A stretch of DNA of 64,000 nucleotides. It comes from Streptomyces hilarionis. GTDB taxonomy: Bacteria > Actinomycetota > Actinomycetes > Streptomycetales > Streptomycetaceae. The notes under the pieces were generated by a model. It saw nothing but the letters and a program-made list of their open reading frames with translations. It had not been told where the DNA came from and made no database searches. The first letter of the stretch is position 1. Every line of letters starts with the position of its first letter. The stretch is from contig NZ_JAHHIT010000004.1 of assembly GCF_024539675.1 (NCBI RefSeq), positions 1 to 64,000 on the forward strand, written 5' to 3'. The translations under genes were made by a program, and so were the position numbers. This document shows positions 1-9,220 of this stretch, piece by piece.

Positions 1-96
1 CCCCACCCCCTGCCACCGCTCGTCCCTGCGCGCCCCGCCGACCGTGCGTCCGCGAGGGCGTGGCATCCCCCCCCCGCAGAACGAGGTGAGTCAGCC

Positions 97-885
97 ATGA
101 GCACATCTCGCAGAAGCCTGCTCGGCGCGGCGCTCGGCGGCGCCGCGGCGACCACGGTCGCCGGTCTGCCCGGCACCGCGCACGCCGCGTCCTGGCAGCA
201 GAAGTGGGCGCCGTCCGCGAGCCGCGACGGTCTGCGCGCCTTCGAGACCGTCGAGGACGACCGCGCGAACTCCCACCCGTCGGCCCGGCCCCACATCTTC
301 GCCACCGGCGACAACTGGCGCTTCAACATGCACACGTCCGACCGGGACACCTCCACCGACCGCCAGCGCCAGGAAGTCACCGGACTGCGCAACGGCAGCG
401 GCGACGACTACCTCAAATGGACCTCGGGCCAGACCTGGCGGGTCACCTACTCGATGTACATCCCGAGCTCGCTGAAGGCCACCACGACCTTCACGCACAT
501 CATGCAGATGAAGCAGCCCGGCAACGGGACCTCCCCGATCGTCGTGCAGTCCCTGCGCCGCGTGAACGGCCGGCAGACCATCGAGCTGAAGCTCGCCGTC
601 GACGACATCCTCGTCGGCCGCACCGACCTGGACCCGCTCCACGACACCTGGACGGACGTCGACTTCCAGATCAAGGTCGGCAACGGCTCGGCGGGTTCGG
701 TCCGCTGGATCCTCAGGAACGGCGGCTCGACCGTCGTCGACGCGTCGAAGACCGGGGTGGACACCTTCCTCGCCGACCGGGTGCGCCCCAAGTGGGGCAT
801 CTACCGCTCCCTGGGCGACACCTCGGGCTCCCTTCAGGACACCTACCTCCTGCTCACCAACCTCCGCGGCTACCGACTCGGGTGA
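97..885 (+). CDS. Secreted polysaccharide-lyase-like protein (Tat signal)
   Basis: The 262-residue product opens with a twin-arginine-type leader (SRRSLLGAALGG, ending in AHA near residue 31), so it is probably exported folded. The rest is all-beta in character and ends with an RPKWGIYR segment of the kind seen in heparin-lyase-I/alginate-lyase jelly-roll proteins (Polysacc_lyase family). The substrate cannot be read from sequence; uronate-containing polysaccharides are the family norm. A GAGGTGAG ribosome site precedes the ATG. It is the first of three consecutive secreted carbohydrate genes, and its stop codon overlaps the ribosome site of the next. The family call is by pattern only. Confidence 0.6.
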   Translation: MSTSRRSLLGAALGGAAATTVAGLPGTAHAASWQQKWAPSASRDGLRAFETVEDDRANSHPSARPHIFATGDNWRFNMHTSDRDTSTDRQRQEVTGLRNGSGDDYLKWTSGQTWRVTYSMYIPSSLKATTTFTHIMQMKQPGNGTSPIVVQSLRRVNGRQTIELKLAVDDILVGRTDLDPLHDTWTDVDFQIKVGNGSAGSVRWILRNGGSTVVDASKTGVDTFLADRVRPKWGIYRSLGDTSGSLQDTYLLLTNLRGYRLG

Positions 886-896
886 GGAGCCGGCCC

Positions 897-3278
897 ATGA
901 AACCCCCCACCGCAGAACCCCACACCCCCCTTCCGGGCAGGAAGGGCCGGCCGCCGCGACTGCGCGGCACGGGCCTCCTGCGTGTCAGAGCCCTGATCCC
1001 GGCCCTGGCCGGGATCCTCATCGCCTCGGCGGTGGCGCTCCCGGCCGCGGCCCGCCCGGAACCCGTCCGCCCGCACCCCGTCCTTCCGGCCGCCGCCCGG
1101 CAGGCCCCCGCGTCCGACAACGGCCGGTCACTGCGCCCCGCCATGGGCTGGAGCAGCTGGAGCTTCGTACGCCGCACCCCGACCGAGGCGAAGATCGAGG
1201 CCCAGGCCGACGCCCTGGTGTCCAGCGGCCTGAAGGACCACGGCTTCGTCTACGTCAACCTCGACGACTTCTGGCAGAAGTGCGACGACAACGGCTTCGT
1301 CGTCGACTCCTACGGCCGCTGGAGCGTGGACCCGGCCAAGTTCCCGGGCGGCATCAAGGCGCTGGCCGACCGCGTCCACTCCAAGGGCCTGAAGTTCGGC
1401 TTCTACGTCACCCCCGGCATCGCCAGGAACGCGGTCAGCCGGAACACCCCGATCGAGGGGACCCCGTACCACGCGAAGGACATCGCGGACACGTCGAAGA
1501 CGGAGAAGAACTACAACTGCAAGAACATGTACGCCATCGACTACGACAAGCCCGGCGCACAGGAGTTCGTGAACTCGTGGGCCAGGCAGTTCGCCTCGTG
1601 GGGCGTCGACTACCTGAAGATCGACGGAGTGGGCAGCGCCGACATCCCCGACGTCGAGGCCTGGGACGAGGCGCTACGGGCGAGCGGACGGCCCATCGCC
1701 TTCGCCCTCTCCAACAACCTGCCGATCGCCGACGCCCCCACCTGGCGCAGACTGGCGAACAGCTGGCGCACCCAGGGGGACGTGGAGTGCTACTGCGGGC
1801 CGGGGAGCAACGGCAGCGGCTATCCGCTGACCGACTGGTCCCACGTCTCCAAGCGCTTCGACTCCGCCGCGGCCTGGCAGCCGTACGCGGGTCCGGGCGG
1901 CTGGAACGACCTGGACTCGCTGGAGATCGGCAACGGCGACCGGGTGGGCCTGACGGCCGACCAGCGGCGCTCGCACTTCACGCTCTGGGCGATGGCGGCG
2001 GCGCCGCTGCTGCTCGGCACCGACCTGACCCAGCTGGACTCCGTCGACAGGGCGATGCTGACCAACGACCGGCTGACCGGCGTCGACCAGGACGGGGTCG
2101 CCGCCCGGCGGATCGTCGACAGCGGCGCGAAAGAGGTCTGGAGCAAGAAGGAGAGCGACGGGCAGTACGTCGTCGCGCTGTTCAACACCGCCGCCTCGGG
2201 CAGCGCGACGGTGAGCGTGAACTGGTCGCAGGTCGGGTTCAGCGGGTCCGGTGACGTGAGCGACCTCTGGTCCGGGTCCCACAAGGGCGTGATCGCCGGC
2301 TCCTACAGCGCGACCCTGCGCCCCGGCGAGACCCGGCTCGTACGCGTCAGGCCCGTCGGCTCGGCGACGGCCGCCAAGGCCGCCGCGTCGCCCCCCGGCT
2401 TCGCCGTTGCCCCCTACGAGTACCTCGGCTGGGGCGACCCGCAGAAGCCCGCCTCCGTGATGTCGGCGACCGGAGTCAGGTGGTTCACCCTCGCCTTCAT
2501 CCTCTCCGACGGCGGCTGCAACCCGAAGTGGGACGGCTCGCGCCCGCTCACCGGCGGCAGCGACCAGTCCACGATCAACGCGATCAGAGCCGCGGGCGGT
2601 GACGTCGTCGTCTCCGTCGGCGGCTGGAGCGGCGACAAGCTGGGCGAGAAGTGCTCCAGCGCCTCCGCACTCGCCGGCGCCTACCAGAAGGTGATCGACG
2701 CCTACCGGCTGAAGGCCTTCGACGTCGACATCGAGAACACCGAATGGTCCAACGCCACCGTGCGGCAGCGGGTCGTCGACGCGCTGAGGACGGTCAAGGC
2801 GAACAACCCCGGCCTGAAGACCGTCATCACCTTCGGCACCACGTCCGGCGGCCCCGACTCCACCGGCGTCGACATGATCAGGCGCGCCGCCAACTCCGGT
2901 CTGGCGAACGACGTCTGGTGCATCATGCCGTTCGACTTCGGCGGCGGCGCCACGGACATGGGCAGCCTCACCACCCAGGCCATGGAAGGCCTCAAGGCCC
3001 GGGTGAAGTCGGCGTTCGGCTACAGCGACGCGACCGCCTACGCGCACACCGGCCTGTCGTCGATGAACGGCAGGACCGACGACTCCGGTGAGCGCGTCCG
3101 CCTGGCCGACTTCCGGACGATGCTCGCCTACGCCCGGCAGCACCACATCGGACGGCTCACCTACTGGGCCGTCAACCGCGACCGGGCCTGCGGTCCGGGC
3201 GCCGACGGCGACTCGTGCAGCGGCGTGTCGCAGCAGCCGTACGACTACCTCAAGGTCTTCACCCAGTACACGGGCTGA
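897..3278 (+). CDS. Secreted GH27 alpha-galactosidase fused to GH18 chitinase-like domain
   Basis: The 793-residue protein has a signal or anchor segment at about residues 28-58. A GH27 domain (about 75-390) begins at MGWSSWS, with the nucleophile region YLKIDG (Asp243), a likely acid/base at Asp295 in a WRTQGD motif, and the GGWNDLD motif. A beta-sandwich tail follows. From about 500 to the end is a GH18-like barrel with SVGGW and a DVDIE motif (Asp609, Asp611, Glu613) matching the GH18 DxDxE centre, although the preceding Asp-Gly of DGxDxDxE is replaced by Lys-Ala. GH27 removes alpha-galactosyl groups; GH18 acts on N-acetylglucosamine polymers. GAGGAG lies 8 bases before the ATG. Both domains look intact, so one chain may attack a mixed polymer. 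Confidence 0.85.
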   Translation: MKPPTAEPHTPLPGRKGRPPRLRGTGLLRVRALIPALAGILIASAVALPAAARPEPVRPHPVLPAAARQAPASDNGRSLRPAMGWSSWSFVRRTPTEAKIEAQADALVSSGLKDHGFVYVNLDDFWQKCDDNGFVVDSYGRWSVDPAKFPGGIKALADRVHSKGLKFGFYVTPGIARNAVSRNTPIEGTPYHAKDIADTSKTEKNYNCKNMYAIDYDKPGAQEFVNSWARQFASWGVDYLKIDGVGSADIPDVEAWDEALRASGRPIAFALSNNLPIADAPTWRRLANSWRTQGDVECYCGPGSNGSGYPLTDWSHVSKRFDSAAAWQPYAGPGGWNDLDSLEIGNGDRVGLTADQRRSHFTLWAMAAAPLLLGTDLTQLDSVDRAMLTNDRLTGVDQDGVAARRIVDSGAKEVWSKKESDGQYVVALFNTAASGSATVSVNWSQVGFSGSGDVSDLWSGSHKGVIAGSYSATLRPGETRLVRVRPVGSATAAKAAASPPGFAVAPYEYLGWGDPQKPASVMSATGVRWFTLAFILSDGGCNPKWDGSRPLTGGSDQSTINAIRAAGGDVVVSVGGWSGDKLGEKCSSASALAGAYQKVIDAYRLKAFDVDIENTEWSNATVRQRVVDALRTVKANNPGLKTVITFGTTSGGPDSTGVDMIRRAANSGLANDVWCIMPFDFGGGATDMGSLTTQAMEGLKARVKSAFGYSDATAYAHTGLSSMNGRTDDSGERVRLADFRTMLAYARQHHIGRLTYWAVNRDRACGPGADGDSCSGVSQQPYDYLKVFTQYTG

Positions 3279-3289
3279 GGGGAACTTCC

Positions 3290-5332
3290 GTGACCACCAA
3301 AGACATCAGAAGACTTCTGCCGTACGGCGTCGCCGCGGTCCTCGCGCTGCCGCTCGCCGTGCTCGGCCAGGGCGCCGCGCGCGCCGCCACCGACTACCAG
3401 GCCGAGGACGCCGTGATCTCGCAGGGCGCCGTGGCCGCCAACCACACCGGCTACACGGGCACGGGCTTCGTGGACTACACCAACGTCAAGGGCTCGTCCG
3501 TGGAGTTCACGGTGAGCGTGGCCTTTGCGGGCTCGTCCGCCCTCACCCTCCGGTACGCCAACGGCACCGCCGTCGACCGTCCGATGGACATCTCCGTCAA
3601 CGGGACGGTCGTCGCCTCCGGCATCTCCTTCCCGTCCACCGCCGACTGGAACACCTGGGCCACGAAGACGGTGACCGTCCCGCTGACCGCGGGCACCGAC
3701 AGGATCCGGGCGACCGCGACCACCGCCGGCGGCGGCCCCAACCTCGACCGCATCGGCCTCGACGCGGCCGCCGACGCCCAGGCCCCGACCCGCCCCGGGC
3801 AGCCCAGCTGCTCCGACATCGGCGAGAACGGCCTCACCCTGTCCTGGGGCGCCTCGACCGACAACGTCGGCGTGACGGCGTACGACCTCTACGAGCACGG
3901 CAACAAGATCGGGGAGGCGCCCGGGAGTTCGACCTCCAAGGCACTCACGGGGCTCACCCCGGACACCGGCTACGACCTCACGGTGATCGCCCGTGACGCC
4001 GCCGGCAACACCTCGCTCGCCAGCCCGGTCGTGGACTGCACCACGAAGCCCAGCTCCGACACCACCCCGCCGAGCAGGCCGGGCACGCCGTCCGCGAGCA
4101 ACGTCACCGCGAACAGCGCCGACCTCACGTGGGGCGCCTCCACCGACGACCGGGCGGTCGTCGCCTACGACGTACGCAGCGGCGCCACCGTCTACGACAC
4201 GGTCACCGGCGGCACGTCCACCACGCTCACCGGGCTCGCCTGCGACAGCCCGTACAGTCTGAACGTCGTCGCCCGGGACGCCGCGGGGAACGCGTCCGCA
4301 CCGACGGACACGGTGAGCTTCACGACCAAGGCGTGCACGAACGACGGCGGCGTGCCGTCCTCGGTCACCACGTCCTCCACCGGCTGGACCATCCCCTGGG
4401 GCATCCACTGGATGCCCGACGGCAAGAGCGCCCTGGTCACCGAGCGGGACGACTTCCGGGTCTGGAAGGTCACCAAGGACGGCACGAAGACCCGGGTCGG
4501 CACCGTCCCGAACACGGTCACCACCGACGGCGAGGGCGGCCTGCTCGGCGTCGCCGTCGACCCCCAGTGGGCCTCCGACCACTACGTCTACTTCATGCAC
4601 ACCGCGTCCGAGGGCAACCGGGTCGTCCGCATGACGTACGACGGCGACTCGCTGACCGGCTACAAGATCCTGCTCCAGGGCATCAAGAAGAACCGCTACC
4701 ACAACGGCGGACGGCTCGCCTTCGGCCCCGACGGCTACCTCTACGTCTCGACCGGCGAGGCCCAGACCCCCGCCCTGGCGCAGGACAAGAACTCCCTGAA
4801 CGGCAAGATCCTGCGCATGACGACGGACGGCAGGGCCGCGCCCGGCAACCCGTTCGGCACCTACGTCTACAGCTACGGCCACCGCAATCCGCAAGGCCTC
4901 GCGTTCGACCGCAACGGACGGTTGTGGGAGGCCGAGTTCGGCAACAGCTCCAAGGACGAGCTGAACCTGATCAAACCGGGCGCCAACTACGGCTGGCCGA
5001 CCTGCGAAGGCTCGTGCGACGTCGCCGGCATGACCAACCCGAAGAAGACCTGGAACGTCTCCGAGGCCTCGCCGAGCGGCATCGCCATCGTCCGCAACTC
5101 CGTCTACATGGCGTCGCTGCGCGGCGAACGGCTGTGGCGCGTCCCCATCGAGGGCGACTCGGAGAAGGTCGGCACGGCGACGGCCTACTACGTCGGCACG
5201 TACGGCCGCCTGCGGACCGTCACCAAGGTGCCGGGAGCCGACCAGCTGTGGCTGTCGACCACCAACTGCGACAACAACGGGGGCGCGGCGGACGGCTCGG
5301 ACAAGATCCTCCGGGTGACCATCGGCAACTGA
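3290..5332 (+). CDS. Secreted CBM - Fn3 x2 - glucose/sorbosone dehydrogenase (PQQ-type)
   Basis: This 680-residue protein starts at GTG and carries a signal peptide ending in ARAA near residue 33. A CBM35/CBM6-like sandwich (about 35-160) begins TDYQAEDA. Two fibronectin type III repeats (about 165-255 and 260-345) are very alike (LTPDTGYDLTVIARDAAGN and the matching segment of repeat two). A six-bladed GSDH propeller (about 355-680) has the WGIHWMPDG and GHRNPQGLAFD signatures. GSDH enzymes oxidise aldoses or sorbosone with pyrroloquinoline quinone; AA12 members do so extracellularly on sugars released by partner hydrolases. It lies 11 bp after the GH27-GH18 gene, so it probably oxidises sugars released by that enzyme. 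Co-transcription is inferred. Confidence 0.82.
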   Translation: MTTKDIRRLLPYGVAAVLALPLAVLGQGAARAATDYQAEDAVISQGAVAANHTGYTGTGFVDYTNVKGSSVEFTVSVAFAGSSALTLRYANGTAVDRPMDISVNGTVVASGISFPSTADWNTWATKTVTVPLTAGTDRIRATATTAGGGPNLDRIGLDAAADAQAPTRPGQPSCSDIGENGLTLSWGASTDNVGVTAYDLYEHGNKIGEAPGSSTSKALTGLTPDTGYDLTVIARDAAGNTSLASPVVDCTTKPSSDTTPPSRPGTPSASNVTANSADLTWGASTDDRAVVAYDVRSGATVYDTVTGGTSTTLTGLACDSPYSLNVVARDAAGNASAPTDTVSFTTKACTNDGGVPSSVTTSSTGWTIPWGIHWMPDGKSALVTERDDFRVWKVTKDGTKTRVGTVPNTVTTDGEGGLLGVAVDPQWASDHYVYFMHTASEGNRVVRMTYDGDSLTGYKILLQGIKKNRYHNGGRLAFGPDGYLYVSTGEAQTPALAQDKNSLNGKILRMTTDGRAAPGNPFGTYVYSYGHRNPQGLAFDRNGRLWEAEFGNSSKDELNLIKPGANYGWPTCEGSCDVAGMTNPKKTWNVSEASPSGIAIVRNSVYMASLRGERLWRVPIEGDSEKVGTATAYYVGTYGRLRTVTKVPGADQLWLSTTNCDNNGGAADGSDKILRVTIGN

Positions 5333-5355
5333 GGCCTCCCGCACGGCCGTTCTCC

Positions 5356-5400
5356 CGGGCCGGCGCCGCCTCCGCCTCCTGCGGATGCGGAGCCGGCCCG
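5356..5400. terminator. Bidirectional terminator between convergent genes
   Basis: Nine-base arms CGGGCCGGC and GCCGGCCCG enclose further pairing C-rich and G-rich segments. The hairpin fills the 74-bp gap between the dehydrogenase gene and the convergent DUF4139 gene. No U-tract is present, as is usual in Streptomyces. Confidence 0.6.
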
Positions 5401-5406
5401 GCGGGA

Positions 5407-6966
5407 TCAGAGCCCGGTGACCTTGGCACTCGCAGAAACCTCGTAGACCAGCGTGACCGTGCGCCGGCCGCCGGGCGGCAGGACGAGGTTCCAGCGGGCG
5501 ATGCCGTCGGCGTCGACCCCGTCGGGAACCGGCGAGCAGGCGTCCTCCCGCACGCGGGTCTGCACCGCCGACACCTCCGAGACGGGGATCCGCTCGCGCA
5601 CCACGACCGTCTGGTCGCCGTGCTCGCCGGGGGTGGAGAAGCGGGAGACGTGCAGCCGCACGGTGCGCGTGACGACGGTCCGCTGGGTGATCGCGGAGGT
5701 GTCGCGGGTCTCCTCGGTCTGCCGGACGACCCGGTGGTCGTCGCGGCTGCCGTAGGCGAGCTCCACGGCAGCGCCCGGGGCGGTGAACTCCAGTGCGCCG
5801 CGGCCGCTGAACCCGCTGTGGCGGACCAGGTCGACGGGGCCGGCCAGGAGCGCGTGGCCCGACCGGTTGTCGAACCGGACCACCTCGGTGACCAGCGGCG
5901 ACAGCTCGGGCGCGCAGGCGTACTCGATGCCGGCGGTCGTGGTGAACGCCGACAGCGGCACCCGGTGGGCTCGCCCGTCGGCCGGCACGGAGACCGGTGC
6001 GGGGGCGCTCAGCACGCGGACTTCGCCGCCGTCGTCGACTCCCGGCAGGCCGAGCACCGGGGCCGGGCCGAGGTCGGCGACGTCCTCCTCGCGCACCTCC
6101 ACCTCGACCGTGCGGCGTTCCGCCGAGGTGCGGTCCTGGAGGACGAGCCGGTTCTCGCCGAGCCGGGGCGGCTCGGTCGCGAGGGCGGAGCGCGCCGTCG
6201 ACAGCGTCAACCGGACGTCCGACCAGTCCTCGCCGGTGCGTTGCCACACCATCGCGTCGGTCTCCAGCGCGAGGGAGCCGTCGTCGAGCACGGCCCGGTA
6301 CGCGGGCCGCCACAGGGCGCACGGGGTGAGATGGCTCAGCCGCAGCGTGGCCGGACCGGCGGCCGCCGCCTCGACGGTCAGTTCGACGTGGCCGATCAGC
6401 TCGGGCGGTTCCGCCCCGGCGAGGTCCATGACCCGCCGGATCTCGTCCAGTTCGGCGTGCAGGGCGGCCGACTCGGCCTCCACGGCGCGCAGTCGCTCAC
6501 CGTGGGCGTCGCGCTCGGCGTCCACCCGGTCGAGTTCGCGATGCCAGCGCGGTCCTTCGCTCTCCCCGAAGCCGGCGCCCTCGCCGATCTCCCGCAGCAG
6601 GTCGGCGGCGAGACGGCCGAGCACGTCCAGACGCGTCCCCAGTCGCTCGCGCTGCCGGCCGAGGGCCTCCAGCTCCGCTTCCAGGGCGGTCATGCGGTGG
6701 CGCAGTGCGCTGTCGTCGTCGGTCGGCCGCGGTCCGCGCGGCCGCCACCTGCGCACGATCCGCACGTCGAGCACGGAAGCGGTGCCGGGCGCGGTCAGTT
6801 CGGCGTGCAGCGTGCGGTCGACGGCCAGTGCGCTGACGGGCCCCAGCCGCAGGCGCCGGACCCCGGCCTCCAGATCGAGTTCGGCGGTGCGTTCGACGTG
6901 CGCGCGGTCCTCCAGGCAGGTGACGGCGGTGACGGGGAGGGGGATCGGCTCCGGTGCCGTGGACAT
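5407..6966 (-). CDS. DUF4139 domain protein (shorter paralogue)
   Basis: The 519-residue protein belongs to the DUF4140/DUF4139 (MuiA-like) family. It has an N-terminal beta domain (about 10-80), a coiled coil (about 100-200) rich in Glu, Arg and Leu, and a C-terminal beta domain that includes the typical TGEDWSDVRLTLST and ending PPGGRRTVTLVYEV. No signal peptide or membrane segment is visible. The biochemical role of the family is unknown; mucoidy and surface phenotypes are reported for some relatives. It starts 8 bp downstream of the stop of a longer DUF4139 gene on the same strand, so the two are probably translated together. The ATG at 6966 fits the family N-terminus. Confidence 0.75.
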   Translation of the reverse strand: MSTAPEPIPLPVTAVTCLEDRAHVERTAELDLEAGVRRLRLGPVSALAVDRTLHAELTAPGTASVLDVRIVRRWRPRGPRPTDDDSALRHRMTALEAELEALGRQRERLGTRLDVLGRLAADLLREIGEGAGFGESEGPRWHRELDRVDAERDAHGERLRAVEAESAALHAELDEIRRVMDLAGAEPPELIGHVELTVEAAAAGPATLRLSHLTPCALWRPAYRAVLDDGSLALETDAMVWQRTGEDWSDVRLTLSTARSALATEPPRLGENRLVLQDRTSAERRTVEVEVREEDVADLGPAPVLGLPGVDDGGEVRVLSAPAPVSVPADGRAHRVPLSAFTTTAGIEYACAPELSPLVTEVVRFDNRSGHALLAGPVDLVRHSGFSGRGALEFTAPGAAVELAYGSRDDHRVVRQTEETRDTSAITQRTVVTRTVRLHVSRFSTPGEHGDQTVVVRERIPVSEVSAVQTRVREDACSPVPDGVDADGIARWNLVLPPGGRRTVTLVYEVSASAKVTGL

Positions 6967-6974
6967 GGGCGGTG

Positions 6975-9116
6975 TCAGCTCCTGCGGTTGCCGCCGGCCA
7001 GGGCCTTGGCGGACGGGATGCGGATCTCGTAGCCGCCGTCGAGGGCGGTGGCGCCGCCGGCGGGCAGGTCCACCCGCCAGACGCGGGTGCCGGGGGTGTG
7101 GTGCTCCGTGCCGGTGTCGTCGCGGGGGGCCGACCAGTCGGCCCGCTCCTCGATCCGCACGTCCGCGTCGGAGGTGACGGGGACGCGCTCGCGCACCTCC
7201 ACGGTGACCGGCCCGGCGAGACGGTTGGCCAGCTCCACGTGGACGCGGTGATCGAGGACCGTCGTGGAGTTGCGCAGGCCCGAGGTCGACTCGTGCACCG
7301 TGGTGCGGCGGGTGACCCCGATGCCCTCGGCCGGGCCGAGCCCGACCCGGCAGACACCGCCCGGGGCGAGCGTGGGCAGCGCGGCGGTCAGCAGGAAGTC
7401 GTCCCCGACGACGACCTCCACCGGGCCGGCCAGCAGCGCCTGGCCGGTGGAGTGGGAGAGCACCAGCGTGCCGTACACCGTCTGCTCCACGGACGGCACG
7501 CAGAGGTACTCCGTGCGCAGGTCCACCGGGATCTCGCCGACGGTGACGGTGTGCCAGGCGCCGTCCGAGGGGATGTCGGTGCGGGCGATGGCGTCGAAGC
7601 GGTGGTCGAAGGATCCGGCGGACACCCGCGGCGGCACGGCGTGACCGGGCAGCGGCAGCGCGGCCACCGCCTCGGCGCGGCGGCGGTACTCGGCCGCCAC
7701 CGGGTCGTACGGGACGTCGGGGAACAGCCGGCCGCGCCGGCCGCCCTGCTCCTCGGGGCCGCTCAGGACGAGCGCGGGGTAGTCCAGCTCGTCGCCGCTC
7801 GGCCGCGGCGGACCGGTCGGGGGCGTGGGCGGCGGCACCGCCGAGCCGGGGGCGGCGGGCGCGGCGGACCGTGGCGCCATCGGCCGGCCGGAGGCCGTCG
7901 GGACCATCGCGGCGGGCGCCGCCGGCATCATGCCGCCGCGCTGCCGCGCCCCGCCGCCCGGCCCGAAGGACGCGGCCGGGGCAGGGCCGCCGGCAAGCGG
8001 CGGGGGCGGGGGAGCGCCGTAGCCGGCGAAGCCGTCGTGGTCCGCGGACTCGCCATGGCCCGCCGGTGGTCCCGCGCTTCCCACCAGGACCGGCTCGCCC
8101 CGGCCCTTGGCCATCGCCCGGGCCATCGGAGCCTCGACGCCGTCGGGGCGGGTCCCTGCCGCGTCGTACCCGGCGAATAGGTCGGCCAGGCCGGCCGGCG
8201 GCTCGCGCCAGCCGGACGGCGCGGGGGAGGGCTGACGGCGTCCGATCCGCATCGAGCGGAGCCGGGGCAGGTCGGTGCGGCGTCGCAGGTCCGCGGTGGC
8301 CAGGGCGATGCGCACGCCGGTCCAGTCCTCGCCGGTGCGCTGCGCCACGGAGGCCCGCAGCACCAGGCGGCCGCTGTCCTCGCCCCGACGGTGGGTGAGC
8401 CGGTAGGCCGGAGCCCACACGGCGCCCGGCACCGCGTACTCGATCTCCACCTCCAGCTCGCCCTCGGGCTCGGCTGCTGCTCCGGCCCGCGCCCCCGCCG
8501 GCGTCGGGTCGACGAGGGCGCCGAAGGTCAGGACCGCCGAGACGGTCGTGCGCACCTGCGCGGGCGGCGCGTCGGTGGAGGCGCGGTCGAGCCGGTCGGA
8601 GGCGACCAGGAACGCGTGCTCGGCGCGCTCCAGGGCCTCTTCCAGCTCGGCGAGACGGGTGTGCAGCGACGTCAGCCGCTCGTCGACGAAGTCGGCGAGG
8701 CCCAGCCACGCGTCCACGGGGGTACGGCGGTGGGGGTCCTCCCGGCGGCGGGCGGGCGGGACCGGGCGGACGGCCCCGACCTCCTCGATCAGACCGAGCT
8801 GCCGGTCCCGGCGGCCCTGCGCCGCCGCCCACTCGTCGCGCCGCAGCTCCACCTCGCGTCGCAGCGCGTCGGAGTCGGCCGCGTCGAGCGGTTCGGCCTC
8901 CACCTCCAGCCGCGCCTCGACGACGCTCACCGCGCCGGAGCCGCTCACCCGGGCCCGCAGGGATCCAGGGTCCAGCGAGCGCGGCAGCCCCGTCACCCGG
9001 ACGCGGCCGTCCGGCGGCACCGTGCCGCGGGCCAGCCGGCGGCAGACCGCCCCCTGCGCGTACACCACGACCTCGTCGAGGGCCGACCCCCACCGCTGTG
9101 CCGTCTCAGCCGTCAT
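6975..9116 (-). CDS. DUF4139 domain protein with Pro/Ala-rich insert
   Basis: The 713-residue protein shares the architecture of the gene after it: N-terminal beta domain (ALDEVVVYAQGAVCRR), coiled coil (about 80-190), and the QRTGEDWTGVRIALATA signature. It also carries an insert of roughly 130 residues (about 310-440) made mostly of Pro, Gly and Ala with Met-rich stretches, absent from the shorter paralogue. The C-terminal DUF4139 domain resumes near residue 490 and ends close to GGYEIRIPSAKAL. Function is unknown. The pair may form a heteromer, since both keep the coiled coil. It is the promoter-proximal gene of a two-gene unit. Confidence 0.75.
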   Translation of the reverse strand: MTAETAQRWGSALDEVVVYAQGAVCRRLARGTVPPDGRVRVTGLPRSLDPGSLRARVSGSGAVSVVEARLEVEAEPLDAADSDALRREVELRRDEWAAAQGRRDRQLGLIEEVGAVRPVPPARRREDPHRRTPVDAWLGLADFVDERLTSLHTRLAELEEALERAEHAFLVASDRLDRASTDAPPAQVRTTVSAVLTFGALVDPTPAGARAGAAAEPEGELEVEIEYAVPGAVWAPAYRLTHRRGEDSGRLVLRASVAQRTGEDWTGVRIALATADLRRRTDLPRLRSMRIGRRQPSPAPSGWREPPAGLADLFAGYDAAGTRPDGVEAPMARAMAKGRGEPVLVGSAGPPAGHGESADHDGFAGYGAPPPPPLAGGPAPAASFGPGGGARQRGGMMPAAPAAMVPTASGRPMAPRSAAPAAPGSAVPPPTPPTGPPRPSGDELDYPALVLSGPEEQGGRRGRLFPDVPYDPVAAEYRRRAEAVAALPLPGHAVPPRVSAGSFDHRFDAIARTDIPSDGAWHTVTVGEIPVDLRTEYLCVPSVEQTVYGTLVLSHSTGQALLAGPVEVVVGDDFLLTAALPTLAPGGVCRVGLGPAEGIGVTRRTTVHESTSGLRNSTTVLDHRVHVELANRLAGPVTVEVRERVPVTSDADVRIEERADWSAPRDDTGTEHHTPGTRVWRVDLPAGGATALDGGYEIRIPSAKALAGGNRRS

Positions 9117-9177
9117 GTGCTCCGTCCCCCGTCACGCCGGTTGGAGGTGAAGCCTACTTGCGGCCCGTCGGCCGTGC

Positions 9178-9194
9178 GCACGGGAATGCCGTGC
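9178..9194 (-). terminator. Short hairpin after the tetR gene
   Basis: A six-base stem GCACGG/CCGTGC with a five-base loop lies just downstream of the tetR stop and upstream of the DUF4139 gene on the same strand. It is weak, so this is a tentative call. Confidence 0.3.
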
Positions 9195-9220
9195 CCGGTG
9201 GTCGCCCCGCAGCGAGGGGC

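Noticed and set aside
5407..9093. Very long open frames on strands and frames opposite to real genes
   Set aside because: High GC makes stop codons rare. These frames are Arg/Pro/Ala-rich without families, whereas the overlapping frames carry clear domains.
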